A DNA stretch of 64,000 nucleotides from Streptomyces sp. A012304 (GTDB lineage Bacteria; Actinomycetota; Actinomycetes; Streptomycetales; Streptomycetaceae): the NCBI RefSeq assembly GCF_026008495.1, contig NZ_BQUN01000092.1:84581-148580 (forward strand), in the 5' to 3' direction. Shown piece by piece: positions 48,216 through 57,748 of this stretch. How positions within the stretch are numbered: the stretch's first letter is position 1; the number at the start of each line of letters is the position of its first letter. The position numbers were made by a program, and so were the translations under genes. The notes under the pieces are model-generated. The model worked only from the letters and a program-made list of their open reading frames with translations, ran no database searches and was not told where the DNA came from.

Positions 48216-51200
48216 TCAGCGCCGCCGGCCCCGCCCTCGGCCGCCGCCCTGACCGTCGTCGAAGCCGTCGTCGTCCCGGTGCGGGCCGAGCAGCTCGTCG
48301 GCGAGCGACGGGAGGTCGTCCAGGGGTGTCTCCTCGGCCCAGTCCGGCCGGGGGCGCCTGGGCGCGCCGTCCTCGTCGACCTGCGGCAGCTCACGGGTGC
48401 GGCCCTCGGAGCCGTCCGGCCCGGACCCCGGCCGCTCGTCACGGAAGTACCCCGGCGGCACCCGGTCGACCGGACGCTCCCCGGGCACGGGCGGCAGCAC
48501 GGCCGTCTCGTCGGCGGGCCCCGCGTCCCGCACCGGCGGCAGCACGGCGGTCTCGTCGGCGGCGGTCGGCGTCGGTGGCTGCGGCAGCTCGGTCGTCACC
48601 TCGGCGTCGGGCCCTTCGGACGCCCCAGTGGTCGTCCCCGCGCCCGCTCCGGGCTCCTCCAGCGGCTCCTTGTCCATCCGCACGCGCGGCAGCACCGCGG
48701 TCTCCTCCACCGGGCCGCCCGACGCGTTGGTCGGCGTCACCACCGGCGTCGGCACGGTCGCCGCGTCCGGCCCGATGCCCGAGGCGGGGGCGGGCGGTGT
48801 CCGCCTCGGCCCCGCCTGGGCCGCCGCGGCGGCCTGTTCCGCCGCACGCCGGGCCTCCTCGGCCCGCAGCAGCGCCTCCTCGGCCTTCCGCTGCTTCTCC
48901 AGGCGCAGCGCCTCGGCCTCGGCACGCAACCGGGCCTCCTCCTCGGCCTGCTTGCGGCGCCGCTCCTCCTCCGCCCTGCGACGGGCCTCCTCCTCGGCGC
49001 GGGCCTTCTCCTCGGCGAGCAGCCGCTGGCGCTCCTCCTCCGCGCGCCGGCGTGCCTCCTCGGCCCGCAGCCGGGCCTCCTCGGCCTGCCGCTCGGCCTC
49101 ACGGCGCTGCGCCTCCTCCAGCTCGCGCCGCTTGCGCTCCTCCTCCTCGGCGCGCAGCCGGGCGAGCTGCTCCTGGCGCTCACGCTCCAGGCGCTCCTCC
49201 TCGGCCTTGCGCCGGGCCTCCTCCTCGGCCTTCTTGCGGGCCTCTTCCTCGGCCTTCTTCCGCGCCTCCTCCTGGGCCTTGATCTCGGCCTCGGACAGCG
49301 GCAGCAGCTGGTCGAGCCGGTGACGGACGACCGCCGTCACGGCCTCCGGCTCCTGGCCCGCGTCGACGACCAGGTAACGGCCGGGGTCGGCGGCGGCCAG
49401 GGTGAGGAAGCCGGAGCGCACGCGCGCGTGGAACTCCGCCGGCTCCGACTCCAGCCGGTCCGGTGCCTCCGTGAACCGCTCGCGGGCGGTCTCCGGGGAG
49501 ACGTCCAGCAGCACCGTCAGATGCGGCACCAGGCCGTTCGTCGCCCACCGCGAGATCCGGGCGATCTCGGTCGGGGACAGGTCACGGCCCGCGCCCTGGT
49601 AGGCCACGGACGAGTCGATGTACCGGTCGGTGATCACCACGGCGCCGCGCTCCAGGGCGGGCCGCACCACCGTGTCGACGTGCTCCGCGCGGTCCGCCGC
49701 GTACAGCAGCGCCTCCGCACGGTGCGAGAGTCCGGCGCTGGAGACGTCCAGCAGGATCGACCGCAGCCGCTTGCCGACGGGCGTGGCTCCCGGCTCACGG
49801 GTGAGGACGACCTCGTGGCCCTTGCCCCTGATCCACTCGGCGAGCGCCTCTGCCTGGGTGGACTTGCCGGCGCCGTCGCCGCCCTCCAGGGCGATGAAGA
49901 AGCCGTTCGCCGCCGGGGCCTGCGCCGGGTCGTCCCCGCCGAGGAGCGCGTCCCGCAGGTCCTGCCGCAGCGGAACACCGGACCGGTCGTCGACCTTGGC
50001 CAGCACCAGCGCGGCCACGGGCAGCAGCAGCGCGCCCACCAGCATCAGCGTGAACGCGGCGCCGCCGTGCGCGAAGACGAACTTGCCGCTCTCCATCCGG
50101 TGCGGCCCGATGAGCGCGGCGACCAGCGGGGCGATCAGCGCGCCCAGCGCGACGAGGACCCGCACGATCGCGTGCAGGTGCCCGGTCACGCGTGTGCGGC
50201 GGTGGTCCTCGGTCTCCTGGTCCAGCAGCGCGTGCCCGGTGTTGGCGGCCACGCCCGCGCCGACACCGGCCAGTGCCAGGATCAGCAGCACCGAGGTGAC
50301 GTCCGGGACCAGCCCGGCAGCGAGGAGCGCCACACCGGTGAAGGCGATCGCCAGCGCCAGCAGCCGGCGCCGCGACAGCGACACCAGCGCCTTCGGCGCC
50401 GTACGGACACCGATGACGACTCCGCCGGTCAGCGCGAGCACGAACAGGCCGTACAGCACCGGACCGCCGCCCAGGTCCTTGGCGTGCAGCACCGCCACGG
50501 CGACGGCGGCCGCGATCGCGCCGGCGACGGCCGCGCAGGCGAGGACCAGCAGCGGGATCGCGCCCGTGCGACCGGTGTCGACACCGCCGGCCGTGCGGGG
50601 CCGGCGCAGGCCCTCGAGCGGGGACCGCGCGCGCGGGGTGCGCGTGGCGGGCAGCTCCAGGAACACGACGACGGAGAGGGATCCGGCGAACAGGCCCGCC
50701 GCGACGTACGAGGCGAGGGCCGCCTGGTGCTGGGCGAACCAGGAGATCCCGGCGCCCAGCAGATTGTTGAACAATGCCGCCAGGAGCAGTGTGGCCGCGC
50801 CCAGCGGGATCGCCAGGAACCCGGTGCGCAGCGACAGGCGGCGCAGCGCGTCGAGGTGGTCCGGCAGCGGCCGTACCGTCGCGCCCTCCAGGGGCGGGGC
50901 GGGCAGCAGCGCGGGGGCGGCGCTCTCCCGGGCGACCGTCCAGAACCGCTCGGCGACACCGGTCACGAACACGGTGACCAGCAGCAGCGCCAGGGCGTCG
51001 TCCGGAGTCCAGTCGATCCACAGGGGCGCCACGAGCAGCAGGGCGGCGCGCAGGCCGTCCGCGCCGACCATGGTCCAGCGGCGGTCGAGCGGGCCCTCCG
51101 GCGAGGTGAGCGAGGTGAGGGGTCCGAGGAGGACGGCGCCGAAGAGCAGGGTGGCGAGAATCCGCACCCCGAAGACGGTCGCCACCGCGAACGCCACGCC

Positions 51201-51428
51201 CCGGTAGCCGCCTCCGAAGGAGCCCTCGGCGATGGCGGCCTGGAGGGCGAGGAGGACGAGCACCAGGAGGGCGAGGGCGTCCCCGACGCCGCTCACCAGT
51301 TGCGCGCTCCACAACCGCTTGAGCTGCGGCTGGCGCAGCAGGGAGCGGACGGCGCGCTCGCGGGAGTCCGCCACCAGGGCGTCGTCCGGTGCCGGGTGGT
51401 GGCCCGTTGGCTGCTCGGCTCGCGTCAT
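48216..51428 (-). CDS. tmk: dTMP kinase fused to an N-terminal MFS-like membrane domain and C-terminal coiled coil
   Basis: A 1070-residue three-part protein. Residues about 35-500 form a 12-helix MFS-like domain. Residues about 508-715 are a complete thymidylate kinase, with P-loop ALEGGDGAGKST, DR(Y) motif ITDRYIDSSVAYQGAGRDLS and LTREPGATPVG. Residues about 718-915 are a long charged heptad region of Glu/Arg/Ala (KAEEEARKKAEEEARRKAEE type) that should be a coiled coil or single alpha-helix. The end is acidic and Pro-rich with three ETAVLP repeats. Streptomyces are known to have this membrane-bound tmk fusion. It makes dTDP for DNA synthesis, next to clamp-loader and topoisomerase genes. 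Confidence 0.92.
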   Translation of the reverse strand: MTRAEQPTGHHPAPDDALVADSRERAVRSLLRQPQLKRLWSAQLVSGVGDALALLVLVLLALQAAIAEGSFGGGYRGVAFAVATVFGVRILATLLFGAVLLGPLTSLTSPEGPLDRRWTMVGADGLRAALLLVAPLWIDWTPDDALALLLVTVFVTGVAERFWTVARESAAPALLPAPPLEGATVRPLPDHLDALRRLSLRTGFLAIPLGAATLLLAALFNNLLGAGISWFAQHQAALASYVAAGLFAGSLSVVVFLELPATRTPRARSPLEGLRRPRTAGGVDTGRTGAIPLLVLACAAVAGAIAAAVAVAVLHAKDLGGGPVLYGLFVLALTGGVVIGVRTAPKALVSLSRRRLLALAIAFTGVALLAAGLVPDVTSVLLILALAGVGAGVAANTGHALLDQETEDHRRTRVTGHLHAIVRVLVALGALIAPLVAALIGPHRMESGKFVFAHGGAAFTLMLVGALLLPVAALVLAKVDDRSGVPLRQDLRDALLGGDDPAQAPAANGFFIALEGGDGAGKSTQAEALAEWIRGKGHEVVLTREPGATPVGKRLRSILLDVSSAGLSHRAEALLYAADRAEHVDTVVRPALERGAVVITDRYIDSSVAYQGAGRDLSPTEIARISRWATNGLVPHLTVLLDVSPETARERFTEAPDRLESEPAEFHARVRSGFLTLAAADPGRYLVVDAGQEPEAVTAVVRHRLDQLLPLSEAEIKAQEEARKKAEEEARKKAEEEARRKAEEERLERERQEQLARLRAEEEERKRRELEEAQRREAERQAEEARLRAEEARRRAEEERQRLLAEEKARAEEEARRRAEEERRRKQAEEEARLRAEAEALRLEKQRKAEEALLRAEEARRAAEQAAAAAQAGPRRTPPAPASGIGPDAATVPTPVVTPTNASGGPVEETAVLPRVRMDKEPLEEPGAGAGTTTGASEGPDAEVTTELPQPPTPTAADETAVLPPVRDAGPADETAVLPPVPGERPVDRVPPGYFRDERPGSGPDGSEGRTRELPQVDEDGAPRRPRPDWAEETPLDDLPSLADELLGPHRDDDGFDDGQGGGRGRGRRR

Positions 51429-51480
51429 GCTTTCAGCCTATCGGCAGCGACTGACAGCCCGAGGCGCCCGTCCGCGGGTG

Positions 51481-51517
51481 CGCACGCCCCGACACCAAAG
51501 TGATGACGGGGCGTGCG
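51481..51517 (-). terminator. Hairpin after topA
   Basis: CGCACGCCCCG pairs perfectly with 51507-51517 around a 15-base loop, 40 bases after the topA stop on the leftward strand and ahead of the tmk start. Confidence 0.6.
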
Positions 51518-51557
51518 TCGCGCGAAGCAGGCGTGAAGAAAGCCGTGAGACACGCGC

Positions 51558-54395
51558 TCAGTCCTCGGAGGCCGACCTCGAAGCCGTCGTCCTCTTCGCC
51601 GTCGTCTTCTTCGCGGCCGTCGTGCTCTTGGCGGTCGTCGTCGTCTTCGCCGCGGTCTTCTTGGCGGCCGTCTTCTTCGCCGGCGCGGCCTTCTTCGCCG
51701 CCGTCTTCTTCGCGGGCGCCTTCTTCGCCGTCTTCTTGGCGGGGCCCTTGGCCCGCTTCTCGGCGAGCAGCTCGAAACCACGCTCAGGAGTGATCGTCTC
51801 GACGCTGTCGCCGGAGCGCAGGGTCGCGTTGGTCTCCCCGTCGGTGACGTACGGCCCGAAACGGCCGTCCTTGACGACGACCGGCTTGCCGCTGACCGGG
51901 TCCGCGCCCAGCTCCTTCAGCGGCGGCTTGGCCGCGGCCCGGCCGCGCTGCTTGGGCTGGGAGTAGATCTCCAGCGCCTCTTCGAGGGTGATCGTGAAGA
52001 GCTGGTCCTCGGACTGGAGCGACCGCGAGTCCGTGCCCTTCTTCAGGTACGGGCCGTAGCGGCCGTTCTGCGCGGTGATCTCCACGCCTTCCGCGTCGGT
52101 GCCGACGACACGCGGCAGCGACATCAGCCGGAGGGCGTCCTCCAGCGTGACCGTGTCCAGCGACATCGACTTGAACAGCGAGGCCGTCCGCGGCTTGACA
52201 GCGTTCTTGCCGGTCTTCGGGGTGCCCTCGGGGAGCACCTCGGTGACGTACGGGCCGTAGCGGCCGTCCTTGGCGATGATCTGGTGGCCGGTGGCCGGGT
52301 CGGTGCCCAGCTCGAAGTCGCCGCTCGGCTTGGCGAGCAGCTCCTCCGCCAGCTCGACGGACAGCTCGTCCGGCGCGAGGTCCTCGGGGATGTCGGCGCG
52401 CTGGTGGCCCTCCCCGTCCTTCTCGCCGCGCTCGATGTACGGGCCGTAGCGGCCGACCCGCAGCACGATGTCGTTGCCGACCGGGAACGACGACACCTCG
52501 CGGGCGTCGATCGCGCCCAGGTCGGTCACCAGCTCCTTGAGGCCGCCGAGGTGGTCCCCGTCGCCGTTGCCGGCGTCGGCCGCGCCGCCCTCGCCCGTGC
52601 CCTCACCGAAGTAGAAGCGCTTCAGCCACGGCACGGCCTGCGCCTCACCGCGTGCGATGCGGTCGAGGTCGTCCTCCATCTTGGCGGTGAAGTCGTAGTC
52701 GACGAGCCGCCCGAAGTGCTTCTCCAGGAGGTTGACCACGGCGAAGGAGAGGAAGGACGGCACGAGGGCCGTGCCCTTCTTGAAGACGTATCCGCGGTCG
52801 AGGATGGTGCCGATGATCGACGCGTACGTCGACGGGCGGCCGATCTCCCGCTCTTCCAGCTCCTTGACCAGCGAGGCCTCGGTGTAGCGGGCCGGGGGCT
52901 TGGTGGCGTGCCCGTCGACCGTGATCTCCTCGGCGCTGAGGGCGTCGCCCTCGTCGACCTGCGGCAGGCGGCGCTCGCGGTCGTCGAGCTCGGCGTTCGG
53001 GTCGTCGGCGCCTTCGACGTACGCCTTCAGGAAGCCGTGGAAGGTGATCGTCTTGCCGGAGGCGCTGAACTCGACGTCCCGGCCGTCGGCCGCCGTGCCG
53101 CCGATCTTCACGGTGACCGAGTTGCCCGTCGCGTCCTTCATCTGGGAGGCGACCGTCCGCTTCCAGATCAGCTCGTAGAGCCTGAACTGGTCGCCGGTCA
53201 GACCCGTCTCGGCCGGCGTGCGGAAACGATCACCCGAAGGGCGAATCGCCTCGTGCGCCTCCTGCGCGTTCTTGACCTTGCCGGCGTACGTGCGCGGCTG
53301 GGCCGGCAGGTAGTCGGCGCCGTACAGCTGCGTGACCTGGGCACGGGCGGCGGCGACGGCGGTGTCGCTCAGCGTCGTGGAGTCGGTACGCATGTACGTG
53401 ATGAAGCCGTTCTCGTACAGCTTCTGCGCGATCTGCATGGTGGCCTTCGCGCCGAAGCCGAGCTTGCGGCTGGCCTCCTGCTGCAGCGTCGTCGTACGGA
53501 ACGGGGCGTACGGAGAGCGGCGGTACGGCTTGGACTCGACGGACCGCACGGAGAAGCGGGTGTTCTCCAGGGCGGCGGCCAGGGCGCGGGCGTTCGCCTC
53601 GTCGAGGTGGAGGGTGTTCGCGCTCTTGAGTTGTCCCAGGGAGTCGAAGTCGCGGCCCTGCGCGACCCGCCTGCCGTCGACGGTCTGGAGGCGGGCGACC
53701 AGCGACGACGGGTCCGACGAATCCCCGGCGCGGCCGGTCGCGAAGGTGCCCGTCAGGTCCCAGTACTCAGCGGAACGAAACGCGATGCGCTCGCGTTCCC
53801 GCTCGACGACGAGTCGGGTGGCGACGGACTGGACACGGCCGGCCGACAGGCGCGGCATGACCTTCTTCCACAGGACCGGCGAGACCTCGTAGCCGTAGAG
53901 GCGGTCGAGGATGCGGCGGGTCTCCTGGGCGTCGACCAGCTTCTGGTTGAGCTGGCGCGGGTTGGCGACGGCCGCCCGGATCGCGTCCTTGGTGATCTCG
54001 TGGAAGACCATCCGCTTGACGGGGATCTTCGGCTTGAGGACCTCCTGGAGATGCCAGGCGATCGCCTCGCCCTCGCGGTCCTCATCGGTGGCGAGGAAGA
54101 GCTCGTCGGAGTCCTTCAGCAGGTCCTTGAGCTTCTTGACCTGCGCCTTCTTGTCCGCGTTGATCACATAGATCGGCTGGAAGTCGTGTTCGACGTCCAC
54201 ACCGAGGCGGCGGACCTCGCCGGTGTACTTCTCCGGCACCTCCGCGGCGCCGTTGGGGAGGTCGCGGATGTGCCCGACGCTCGCCTCGACAACGTATCCG
54301 GGGCCGAGATAGCCCTTGATCGTCTTCGCCTTGGCAGGCGACTCGACGATGACGAGTCGGCGGCCGCCCTTCGCGGTCTCGCTGGTCGGGGACAA
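51558..54395 (-). CDS. topA: DNA topoisomerase I
   Basis: A 945-residue type IA topoisomerase. The Toprim domain starts at LVIVESPAKAKTIKGYLG and contains ATDEDREGEAIAWHL. The catalytic Tyr is about Y334 in GFITYMRTDS. C-terminal repeats of the form DGRYGPYV (four or five copies) replace zinc fingers, and the tail is a Lys/Ala-rich run (KKTAAKKAAPAKK type) that speeds processivity in Streptomyces TopA. The TTG start at SPTSETAKGG is chosen because it matches the known streptomycete N terminus and has GGAGAG upstream; the frame stays open a further 72 codons. Length agrees with the S. coelicolor enzyme. Confidence 0.94.
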   Translation of the reverse strand: MSPTSETAKGGRRLVIVESPAKAKTIKGYLGPGYVVEASVGHIRDLPNGAAEVPEKYTGEVRRLGVDVEHDFQPIYVINADKKAQVKKLKDLLKDSDELFLATDEDREGEAIAWHLQEVLKPKIPVKRMVFHEITKDAIRAAVANPRQLNQKLVDAQETRRILDRLYGYEVSPVLWKKVMPRLSAGRVQSVATRLVVERERERIAFRSAEYWDLTGTFATGRAGDSSDPSSLVARLQTVDGRRVAQGRDFDSLGQLKSANTLHLDEANARALAAALENTRFSVRSVESKPYRRSPYAPFRTTTLQQEASRKLGFGAKATMQIAQKLYENGFITYMRTDSTTLSDTAVAAARAQVTQLYGADYLPAQPRTYAGKVKNAQEAHEAIRPSGDRFRTPAETGLTGDQFRLYELIWKRTVASQMKDATGNSVTVKIGGTAADGRDVEFSASGKTITFHGFLKAYVEGADDPNAELDDRERRLPQVDEGDALSAEEITVDGHATKPPARYTEASLVKELEEREIGRPSTYASIIGTILDRGYVFKKGTALVPSFLSFAVVNLLEKHFGRLVDYDFTAKMEDDLDRIARGEAQAVPWLKRFYFGEGTGEGGAADAGNGDGDHLGGLKELVTDLGAIDAREVSSFPVGNDIVLRVGRYGPYIERGEKDGEGHQRADIPEDLAPDELSVELAEELLAKPSGDFELGTDPATGHQIIAKDGRYGPYVTEVLPEGTPKTGKNAVKPRTASLFKSMSLDTVTLEDALRLMSLPRVVGTDAEGVEITAQNGRYGPYLKKGTDSRSLQSEDQLFTITLEEALEIYSQPKQRGRAAAKPPLKELGADPVSGKPVVVKDGRFGPYVTDGETNATLRSGDSVETITPERGFELLAEKRAKGPAKKTAKKAPAKKTAAKKAAPAKKTAAKKTAAKTTTTAKSTTAAKKTTAKRTTASRSASED

Positions 54396-54685
54396 CTTCG
54401 CTCTTCTCTCCGGTCGACGCTGGGGCCTCCCCAGGCCTTGCTCCCGGGGTCGGGTCATGGTGACGCTGCGGAGTGTGACGGTACATCCCGCCCCCGTGTC
54501 AAACGGGAAAAGCCCGCAACGGCCACTCGAACGGTAACCCGACTTCCGCCATTCCTGCCGCCCGGAGTGTCGACCGACTCTTTTCCGCCGGTCCGGAGCC
54601 CAGCTTCTCAATTATCCGCCCGAGCGGCCTTACGCGGTTCTCACGCAGCTCTCCGCAAGATCTTCCGTGGCTCTTGGGCGGCTCT

Positions 54686-54883
54686 TCACAGGCGGGTGAG
54701 ACACCACGCTCCGAGGCTCAGCGCGACGACCGCGGCCAGCGTCGCGAGGGTCGCCGATGCGACGGGGTTCACACCCTGGGCGACGGGCTGCCCCTGCCGC
54801 ACGCGGACCGCCGTCCATGTCAGCAGACCACCCCCGAACAGCGCGAACACCGCTCCGGCGAAGATCGCCGCTTCACTCTCCAT
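54686..54883 (-). CDS. Small two-helix membrane protein
   Basis: A 65-residue protein with two membrane segments (IFAGAVFALFGGGLLTWTAV and ATLATLAAVVALSLGAW) joined by a short polar loop RVRQGQPVAQGVNP. AAGGGG lies about 11 bases ahead of the ATG. It lies upstream of topA in the same direction; the equivalent locus in S. coelicolor also holds a small membrane protein, by memory. Function is unknown. The 290 bases between it and topA (54396-54685) hold nothing clear. Confidence 0.7.
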   Translation of the reverse strand: MESEAAIFAGAVFALFGGGLLTWTAVRVRQGQPVAQGVNPVASATLATLAAVVALSLGAWCLTRL

Positions 54884-55050
54884 GATCGTCCGCGCCCCTT
54901 GTCTCCCACCCGCGCGTGTCCCGGCCCGGCGAGGCTGACACGCGCGGACGGCGCCCGGGCGAACCCTGGGTGAACGGCTGGTCGCTGGACGGGGGCGACG
55001 GGCCGGACGGGCGGGCGCGGCCGACGGGAGGGCCGGCGGGGGCGCCTCAC

Positions 55051-55215
55051 TCACGCCCTGCCGGGCGTGGGTGCCTTTCTCGCCGTCTTTCCGTCCTCAG
55101 CCTCCCGGACCGCACACATGATCTTGGTGAGACACCCATGAGCGGGTGTACAGAGCGACTCGAATTTGTCGCCGCACAGCTTGATCGCGTTGTCTCTGCC
55201 GTTCTCGAAGCTCAT
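55051..55215 (-). CDS. Possible 54-residue Cys-containing peptide (uncertain)
   Basis: ATG 55215 opens a 54-codon frame (MSFENGRDNAIKLCGDKFES, then four Cys overall within 25 residues, and a basic tail KTARKAPTPGRA). Codon choice (AAC, GAC, ATC, AAG, GAG) is Streptomyces-like in this strand even though the stretch is relatively AT-rich. No ribosome site is evident. The opposite strand also has an open frame, so this could be non-coding. It is the only candidate in the 518-base gap before the methyltransferase gene. Confidence 0.25.
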   Translation of the reverse strand: MSFENGRDNAIKLCGDKFESLCTPAHGCLTKIMCAVREAEDGKTARKAPTPGRA

Positions 55216-55401
55216 TTCGACGGGCCCATGAACGGTTCCGATCACCTGATCCGTGCGCGGATCGGGACCATCCGCGAGGCGGAGGCGCAGCCGGCGGGAA
55301 GGGATGCGGATGCGGATGCGGCGCGAGCCCGAGCTGCCACGCAAGGCCGGGGCACCACGGCGAGGCCAGGCCACCACGCGAGGCCGGGGCGCCGGTGTTT
55401 C

Positions 55402-56919
55402 TCAGGCCGGCTCCAGGAAGCCCTGCTGCACCAGCGTCCGGATCTGGGCCGGTGTGCGGTCGCGCAGCAGCACGGGGTCCTCGCCGACGAGTTGCGCGAT
55501 GGCGTCCAGGATGCGGCCGGCGCTCAGCGAGCCGTCGCACACGCCCGCGAAGCCCGCGCCGACGGTGTCGACCTTGGTGGCCCGGCGCATGCCGCGGTTC
55601 TGACGGAGCACGACGTGCTCCGGGTCCTCGGCGCCGGGCAGGCCGACCTGCTCTTGCACGACCTCCGGCGCGAGCCTGAAGTGCCCGGCGAGCAGCGCCG
55701 CGTCGTCGTGCGCCCGCAGGTAGTCCAGACGCTCGAAGTGCGCCCGGACCGTGTCGCCGAGCGGCTGCTCGACCGGGTGCGGCCACTCCTCCACGGTGAT
55801 GACGGGCTCGGCGGAGTCCGTCCTGCGGAGTGTGATCCAGCCGAAGCCGACGGCCTTCACCTTGCGCGCCTCGAACTCGTCCAGCCACGCGTCGTAGAGC
55901 GCGCGGTACGCGTCCGGGTCGCCGCGGTGGTCACCGGCGTCCCTGAGCCACAGCTCGGCGTACTGTGTGATGTCCTGCGTCTCGCGCTGCACGATCCACG
56001 CGTCGCAGCCGCGCGGCACCCATGACCTGAGCCTGTCCTGCCAGTCCTCCCCTTCGACGTGCTGCCAGTTGGCGAGGAACTGCGCGAACCCGCCCACGTT
56101 CAGCCGTTCCCCCGCCTGCTGAACGAGCGAGCGGCACAGATCGTCCCCGCCCATCCCGCCGTCCCGGTACGTCAGCCGGGCACCGGGCGAGATGACGAAC
56201 GGCGGGTTGGAGACGATCAGGTCGAACGTCTCGTCGTCGCGGACCGGCGCGAACAGCGAGCCCTCGCGCAGATCGGCGGCCGGCACGCCGGACAGGGCGA
56301 GCGTGAGCGCGGTGATGTGCAGCGCGCGCGGGTTGAGGTCGGTCGCCGTCACGCGCGTGGCGTGCCGCGTGGCGTGCAGCGCCTGGATCCCGGACCCGGT
56401 GCCGAGGTCGAGCGCGGCGGCGACGGGAGCGCGGACGGTGATGCCGGCGAGCGTCATGGACGCGCCTCCGACGCCGAGGACGACTCCCTCGTCCCGGCTG
56501 CCGATGCCGCCGGCGCCGCCGACCGCGCAGCCCAGGTCGGACACGATGAACCAGTCCTCGCCGGCCGGCCCGCCGTACGGCCGTACGTCGACGGTCGCGG
56601 TGATGTCGTCCTCACCCCCGCGCCTCAGCCAGCCGCTCTCCACGCACGCGTGCACGGGCAGGACGTCCTCCACGCGCGCGTACGGCACCGGCTGCTGGAG
56701 CAGGAACAGCCGTACGAGCGTCTCGAGCGGTGTGTCGCCCCGGGTGGCCCGCAGGGCGGGCACGGTCTCGCTGCGGGCGAGGGCCGCGTACGCGGGGGCT
56801 CCGAGCAGGTCGAGGAGGCCGTCGGCGGTGAAGGAGGCGGCGAGCAGGGCCGCACGGAGCCGGTCGGCGACGTCGGGGCGGTCGGCGGAGGGCAGGGGGG
56901 ACAAGGTGGCGTCACTCAC
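55402..56919 (-). CDS. N6/N5-type class I methyltransferase (HemK/RlmG-like)
   Basis: A 505-residue protein with an N-terminal helical domain (about 1-150) and a SAM-dependent domain: motif I ALDLGTGSGIQALH, acidic loop VTATDLNPRAL and catalytic NPPF in LIVSNPPFVIS. NPPF/Y enzymes methylate adenine, guanine amino groups or glutamine, so rRNA, DNA or a protein are candidate targets. The GTG at SDATLSP begins the conserved part; further upstream codons are non-specific. It is conserved in the same place in other Streptomyces by memory (SCO3545). Confidence 0.82.
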   Translation of the reverse strand: MSDATLSPLPSADRPDVADRLRAALLAASFTADGLLDLLGAPAYAALARSETVPALRATRGDTPLETLVRLFLLQQPVPYARVEDVLPVHACVESGWLRRGGEDDITATVDVRPYGGPAGEDWFIVSDLGCAVGGAGGIGSRDEGVVLGVGGASMTLAGITVRAPVAAALDLGTGSGIQALHATRHATRVTATDLNPRALHITALTLALSGVPAADLREGSLFAPVRDDETFDLIVSNPPFVISPGARLTYRDGGMGGDDLCRSLVQQAGERLNVGGFAQFLANWQHVEGEDWQDRLRSWVPRGCDAWIVQRETQDITQYAELWLRDAGDHRGDPDAYRALYDAWLDEFEARKVKAVGFGWITLRRTDSAEPVITVEEWPHPVEQPLGDTVRAHFERLDYLRAHDDAALLAGHFRLAPEVVQEQVGLPGAEDPEHVVLRQNRGMRRATKVDTVGAGFAGVCDGSLSAGRILDAIAQLVGEDPVLLRDRTPAQIRTLVQQGFLEPA

Positions 56920-56954
56920 GCCCCCATTGTGTCCCGCCCGCCGCCCGCGCGCCG

Positions 56955-57536
56955 TCAGCTGGTCGTGGCCCGGGCGGACGCCGACGCCGCGACCTTCTTG
57001 CAACTGTCCTGCTTGGCCATGGCGTTCTTGACGTCACCCTGCTCCAGGTTCTTCAGCGCGGCGTTGCCGCTCTTGCTGAGCTTGCCCAGTTCGGTGGCGA
57101 TGCCCTGGAGGCCGTCGGCGAACTTCGCCTGGTCCTTGGTGTCGAGCGCGTCGACCTTCTTCTTCAGATCGGCGTAGGAGGCGGAGAGGCCGTTGAGGGC
57201 GGTGACGGCGTCCTGCTGCTTCTTCTCACCGTCCTCGACGCCGGGCGGCGTGCCGGCCTTCTGCACGGCCTGCGCGAGTGCCTTGTAGGCGTCGGACATG
57301 TCCTGGAAGGCCTGCGAGTCGGTCTTCTGGACGTTCGCGGGGGCGTTGTTGTCCGTGGCGGCCTTCTTGATCGCGTCGTTGGCCGCGTCGACCTTCGCGT
57401 CCTGGGCGGGCAGCGCGTCACAGACCTGCTTGGCCCAGGCGTCGAGCTCCTTGTTGCCGTCGTCGCTGCTGCATCCCGACAGCGCCAGTACCAGTACCGC
57501 ACCGCCGGACAGTGCGGCCGCGAGCTTCTTGTTCAC
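56955..57536 (-). CDS. Small secreted lipoprotein
   Basis: A 193-residue protein. The GTG start has GAAGGGA eight bases ahead. The signal NKKLAAALSGGAVLVLALSGC ends in lipobox LSGC, followed by an SSDDG spacer. The mature part is an all-helical, Lys/Ala/Asp-rich domain with heptad-like character (YADLKKKVDALDTKDQAKFA) and one further Cys pair candidate (QVCDAL, QDSCKKV) that could form a disulfide. No family name is recognised. It lies between the methyltransferase and the pyrophosphatase genes, all leftward. Confidence 0.85.
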   Translation of the reverse strand: MNKKLAAALSGGAVLVLALSGCSSDDGNKELDAWAKQVCDALPAQDAKVDAANDAIKKAATDNNAPANVQKTDSQAFQDMSDAYKALAQAVQKAGTPPGVEDGEKKQQDAVTALNGLSASYADLKKKVDALDTKDQAKFADGLQGIATELGKLSKSGNAALKNLEQGDVKNAMAKQDSCKKVAASASARATTS

Positions 57537-57684
57537 CGGATTGGTCCCTTCCATGGCTCTCGGCCCCGGAACATACACGCCGAGCGGGCGACAACCCCAG
57601 GATGAATGTCCGCAATATGCGCTCATACATCCATTTACACCAGGAGAGAGAAGGCTCACGGGTTCGGCCGCGGGGGCAGCGGAA

Positions 57685-57720
57685 CGGGCGGGCGACGCGT
57701 CAACACGCGCCGTCCGCCCG
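57685..57720 (-). terminator. Terminator of the pyrophosphatase gene
   Basis: A 16-pair stem (CGGGCGGGCGACGCGT with 57705-57720, one A-C mismatch and one G-T pair) and a four-base CAAC loop lie 28 bases after the hppA stop. Confidence 0.8.
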
Positions 57721-57748
57721 CCCTTTGAGCTGGGAACCGCCGCGGATC

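Noticed and set aside
48719..49270. Repetitive Ala/Glu/Arg-coding stretch as a DNA repeat array or mobile element
   Set aside because: It is the coiled-coil part of the dTMP kinase fusion; repetition reflects heptad codons, not transposition.
52284..54938. An 884-codon + frame opposite topA
   Set aside because: Shadow of topA; the TopA motifs are all on the minus strand.
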